Assembly: GCF_902809845.1 (NCBI RefSeq)
Contig: NZ_CADDWI010000008.1
Location: forward strand, 806,001 to 870,000
From: Chelativorans sp. Marseille-P2723
GTDB lineage: Bacteria; Pseudomonadota; Alphaproteobacteria; Rhizobiales; Rhizobiaceae
DNA length: 64,000 nucleotides
Direction: 5' to 3'
Below the pieces are notes generated by a model, which worked only from the letters and a program-made list of their open reading frames with translations, was not told where the DNA came from and ran no database searches. Position numbers and translations under genes: made by a program. Shown piece after piece: positions 62,884 through 64,000 of the stretch; position 1 is the stretch's first letter; each line of letters begins with the position of its first letter.

Positions 62884-64000
62884 ATGGCAGAAATGAATAC
62901 GGATATCGAGATTGCGCGCGCGGCGAAGATGAAGCCGATTCAGGAGATCGGCGCCCAGCTCGGTATTCCGCCGGAGCATCTCATTCCGTATGGACATGAC
63001 AAGGCCAAGGTTTCCGCCGCCTTCATCGCTGAGGCGCGAAATAACCCGGATGGCCGGCTGATCCTCGTCACAGCCATCAATCCCACGCCGGCAGGTGAAG
63101 GCAAGACGACCACAACGGTTGGCCTCGTAGACGGCCTCAATCGCATCGGCAAGCGCGCCATGGTCTGCATACGTGAGGCGTCGCTTGGACCGTGCTTCGG
63201 CATGAAGGGCGGCGCTGCCGGAGGGGGTTATGCGCAGGTCGTGCCGATGGAGGATATTAACCTGCACTTCACGGGCGATTTTCATGCAATTACCTCTGCC
63301 CACAATCTCTTGGCGGCCCTCATCGACAACCACATCTACTGGGGCAATGAACAGGGCATTGACACCCGCCGCGTTACCTGGCGGCGCGTGTTGGACATGA
63401 ACGACCGTGCTTTGCGGGAGATTGTCTCCTCGCTCGGAGGTGTCGCCAATGGGTTCCCACGCGAAGCGGGCTTCGATATTACCGTCGCTTCTGAGGTGAT
63501 GGCCATCCTGTGTCTGGCGACGGATCTGGAGGATCTGGAAAAGCGGCTTGGTGACATCATCGTCGCTTACCGTCGCGATCGAAGCCCGGTTTTCGCCCGC
63601 GATCTGAAGGCAAACGGGGCAATGGCCGTGCTTCTGAAGGACGCGCTGCAGCCCAATCTGGTGCAGACGCTCGAAAACAACCCTGCCTTTGTCCATGGCG
63701 GCCCGTTCGCCAATATCGCGCATGGCTGCAACTCGGTCATGGCCACCAGCACCGCCCTGAAGCTATCCGATTACGTAATCACAGAAGCTGGATTTGGGGC
63801 TGATTTGGGAGCTGAAAAGTTCTTCGACATCAAGTGCCGCAAAGCGGGGCTGAAGCCGGCTGCTGCCGTCATTGTCGCCACCGTTCGGGCATTGAAGATG
63901 AATGGCGGGGTGAAAAAGGAAGACCTCGGCGCCGAGGATGTCGAGGCGGTCATCAAAGGTTGTGCCAATCTGGGCCGCCACATCGAGAATGTGAAGCAGT
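62884..64000 (+). CDS. fhs: Formate-tetrahydrofolate ligase (3' end outside window)
   Basis: The first 372 codons of a protein normally near 560 residues. It attaches formate to tetrahydrofolate with ATP, making 10-formyl-THF. The P-loop TPAGEGKT is at 68-75. [40 protein letters not shown] and [27 protein letters not shown] are family signatures. The ATG at 62884 has CGGAGGGACAG; the ATG at 62893 is a poorer choice. The frame runs off the window. Confidence 0.96.
   Translation, partial: MAEMNTDIEIARAAKMKPIQEIGAQLGIPPEHLIPYGHDKAKVSAAFIAEARNNPDGRLILVTAINPTPAGEGKTTTTVGLVDGLNRIGKRAMVCIREASLGPCFGMKGGAAGGGYAQVVPMEDINLHFTGDFHAITSAHNLLAALIDNHIYWGNEQGIDTRRVTWRRVLDMNDRALREIVSSLGGVANGFPREAGFDITVASEVMAILCLATDLEDLEKRLGDIIVAYRRDRSPVFARDLKANGAMAVLLKDALQPNLVQTLENNPAFVHGGPFANIAHGCNSVMATSTALKLSDYVITEAGFGADLGAEKFFDIKCRKAGLKPAAAVIVATVRALKMNGGVKKEDLGAEDVEAVIKGCANLGRHIENVKQ

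Noticed and set aside
62818-63723. 301-codon minus-strand frame opposite fhs
   Set aside because: It is the antisense shadow of a strongly conserved enzyme; no ribosome site and no family resemblance.
1-64000. CRISPR array, rRNA operon, riboswitch or complete prophage
   Set aside because: None seen; no regularly spaced repeats, rRNA-like sequence or known riboswitch core was recognised on reading.

Overview
The window looks like the chromosome of a high-GC alphaproteobacterium of the order Hyphomicrobiales, close to Mesorhizobium, Chelativorans or Aquamicrobium. The genus is an inference; no marker here fixes it. The main evidence is the cell-cycle block at 51-57 kb (ctrA, sciP, chpT, a fliJ-like gene and the DUF1134 gene eipA), the choXWV choline transporter, DUF6074 and DUF2333 proteins, and clustered GANTC (CcrM) sites next to ctrA and chpT.

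0-3.2 kb: the 3' end of a collagen-like, phage-tail-type gene, a Na/Pi cotransporter, and an unknown protein. 3.3-16.2 kb: a polyol catabolic locus. It holds a complete glucitol-type PTS (gutM, srlA, srlE, srlB), a fused HPr-Enzyme I, a SorC-type regulator, an HAD phosphatase, a homoserine-dehydrogenase-like protein with a SAF domain, and E1alpha, E1beta and E2 of a 2-oxoacid or acetoin dehydrogenase-type complex. No sorbitol-6-phosphate dehydrogenase is present. The E2 gene is cut in two by a perfect 95-bp tandem duplication that leaves a GTGA stop/start overlap. 16.2-22.1 kb: an ABC importer (binding protein, fused permease, ATPase) followed by a beta-CASP-like metallo-hydrolase and SurE. 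A Pho box lies upstream, so this is probably an organophosphate-scavenging operon.

22.2-31.7 kb: glpK and glpD, an isolated phage-tail-like gene, kpsF/gutQ, a 2-keto-3-deoxygluconate-type kinase, a DUF454 protein, an SDR lacking the usual Tyr/Lys pair, and an aminotransferase. 31.8-40.2 kb: an amino-acid or aromatic-acid cluster made of a kynureninase-like PLP enzyme, an ABC permease and binding protein without an ATPase, a cyclase-family hydrolase, a MarR regulator and IorA/IorB. 40.2-48.4 kb: looser accessory DNA with an MFS transporter, an IS630-type remnant, a nucleoside deaminase, SulP, DoxX, DUF6074, and an IS481-family remnant that stops 10 bp from an elongator tRNA-Met.

48.6-64 kb: core genes. 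They are an oxidoreductase, mnmA, the ctrA block, an RNA methyltransferase, a HugZ-type protein, choXWV, a DUF2333 protein and the start of formate-tetrahydrofolate ligase. Most remaining open frames are antisense shadows of these genes. I saw no CRISPR array, rRNA or complete prophage.
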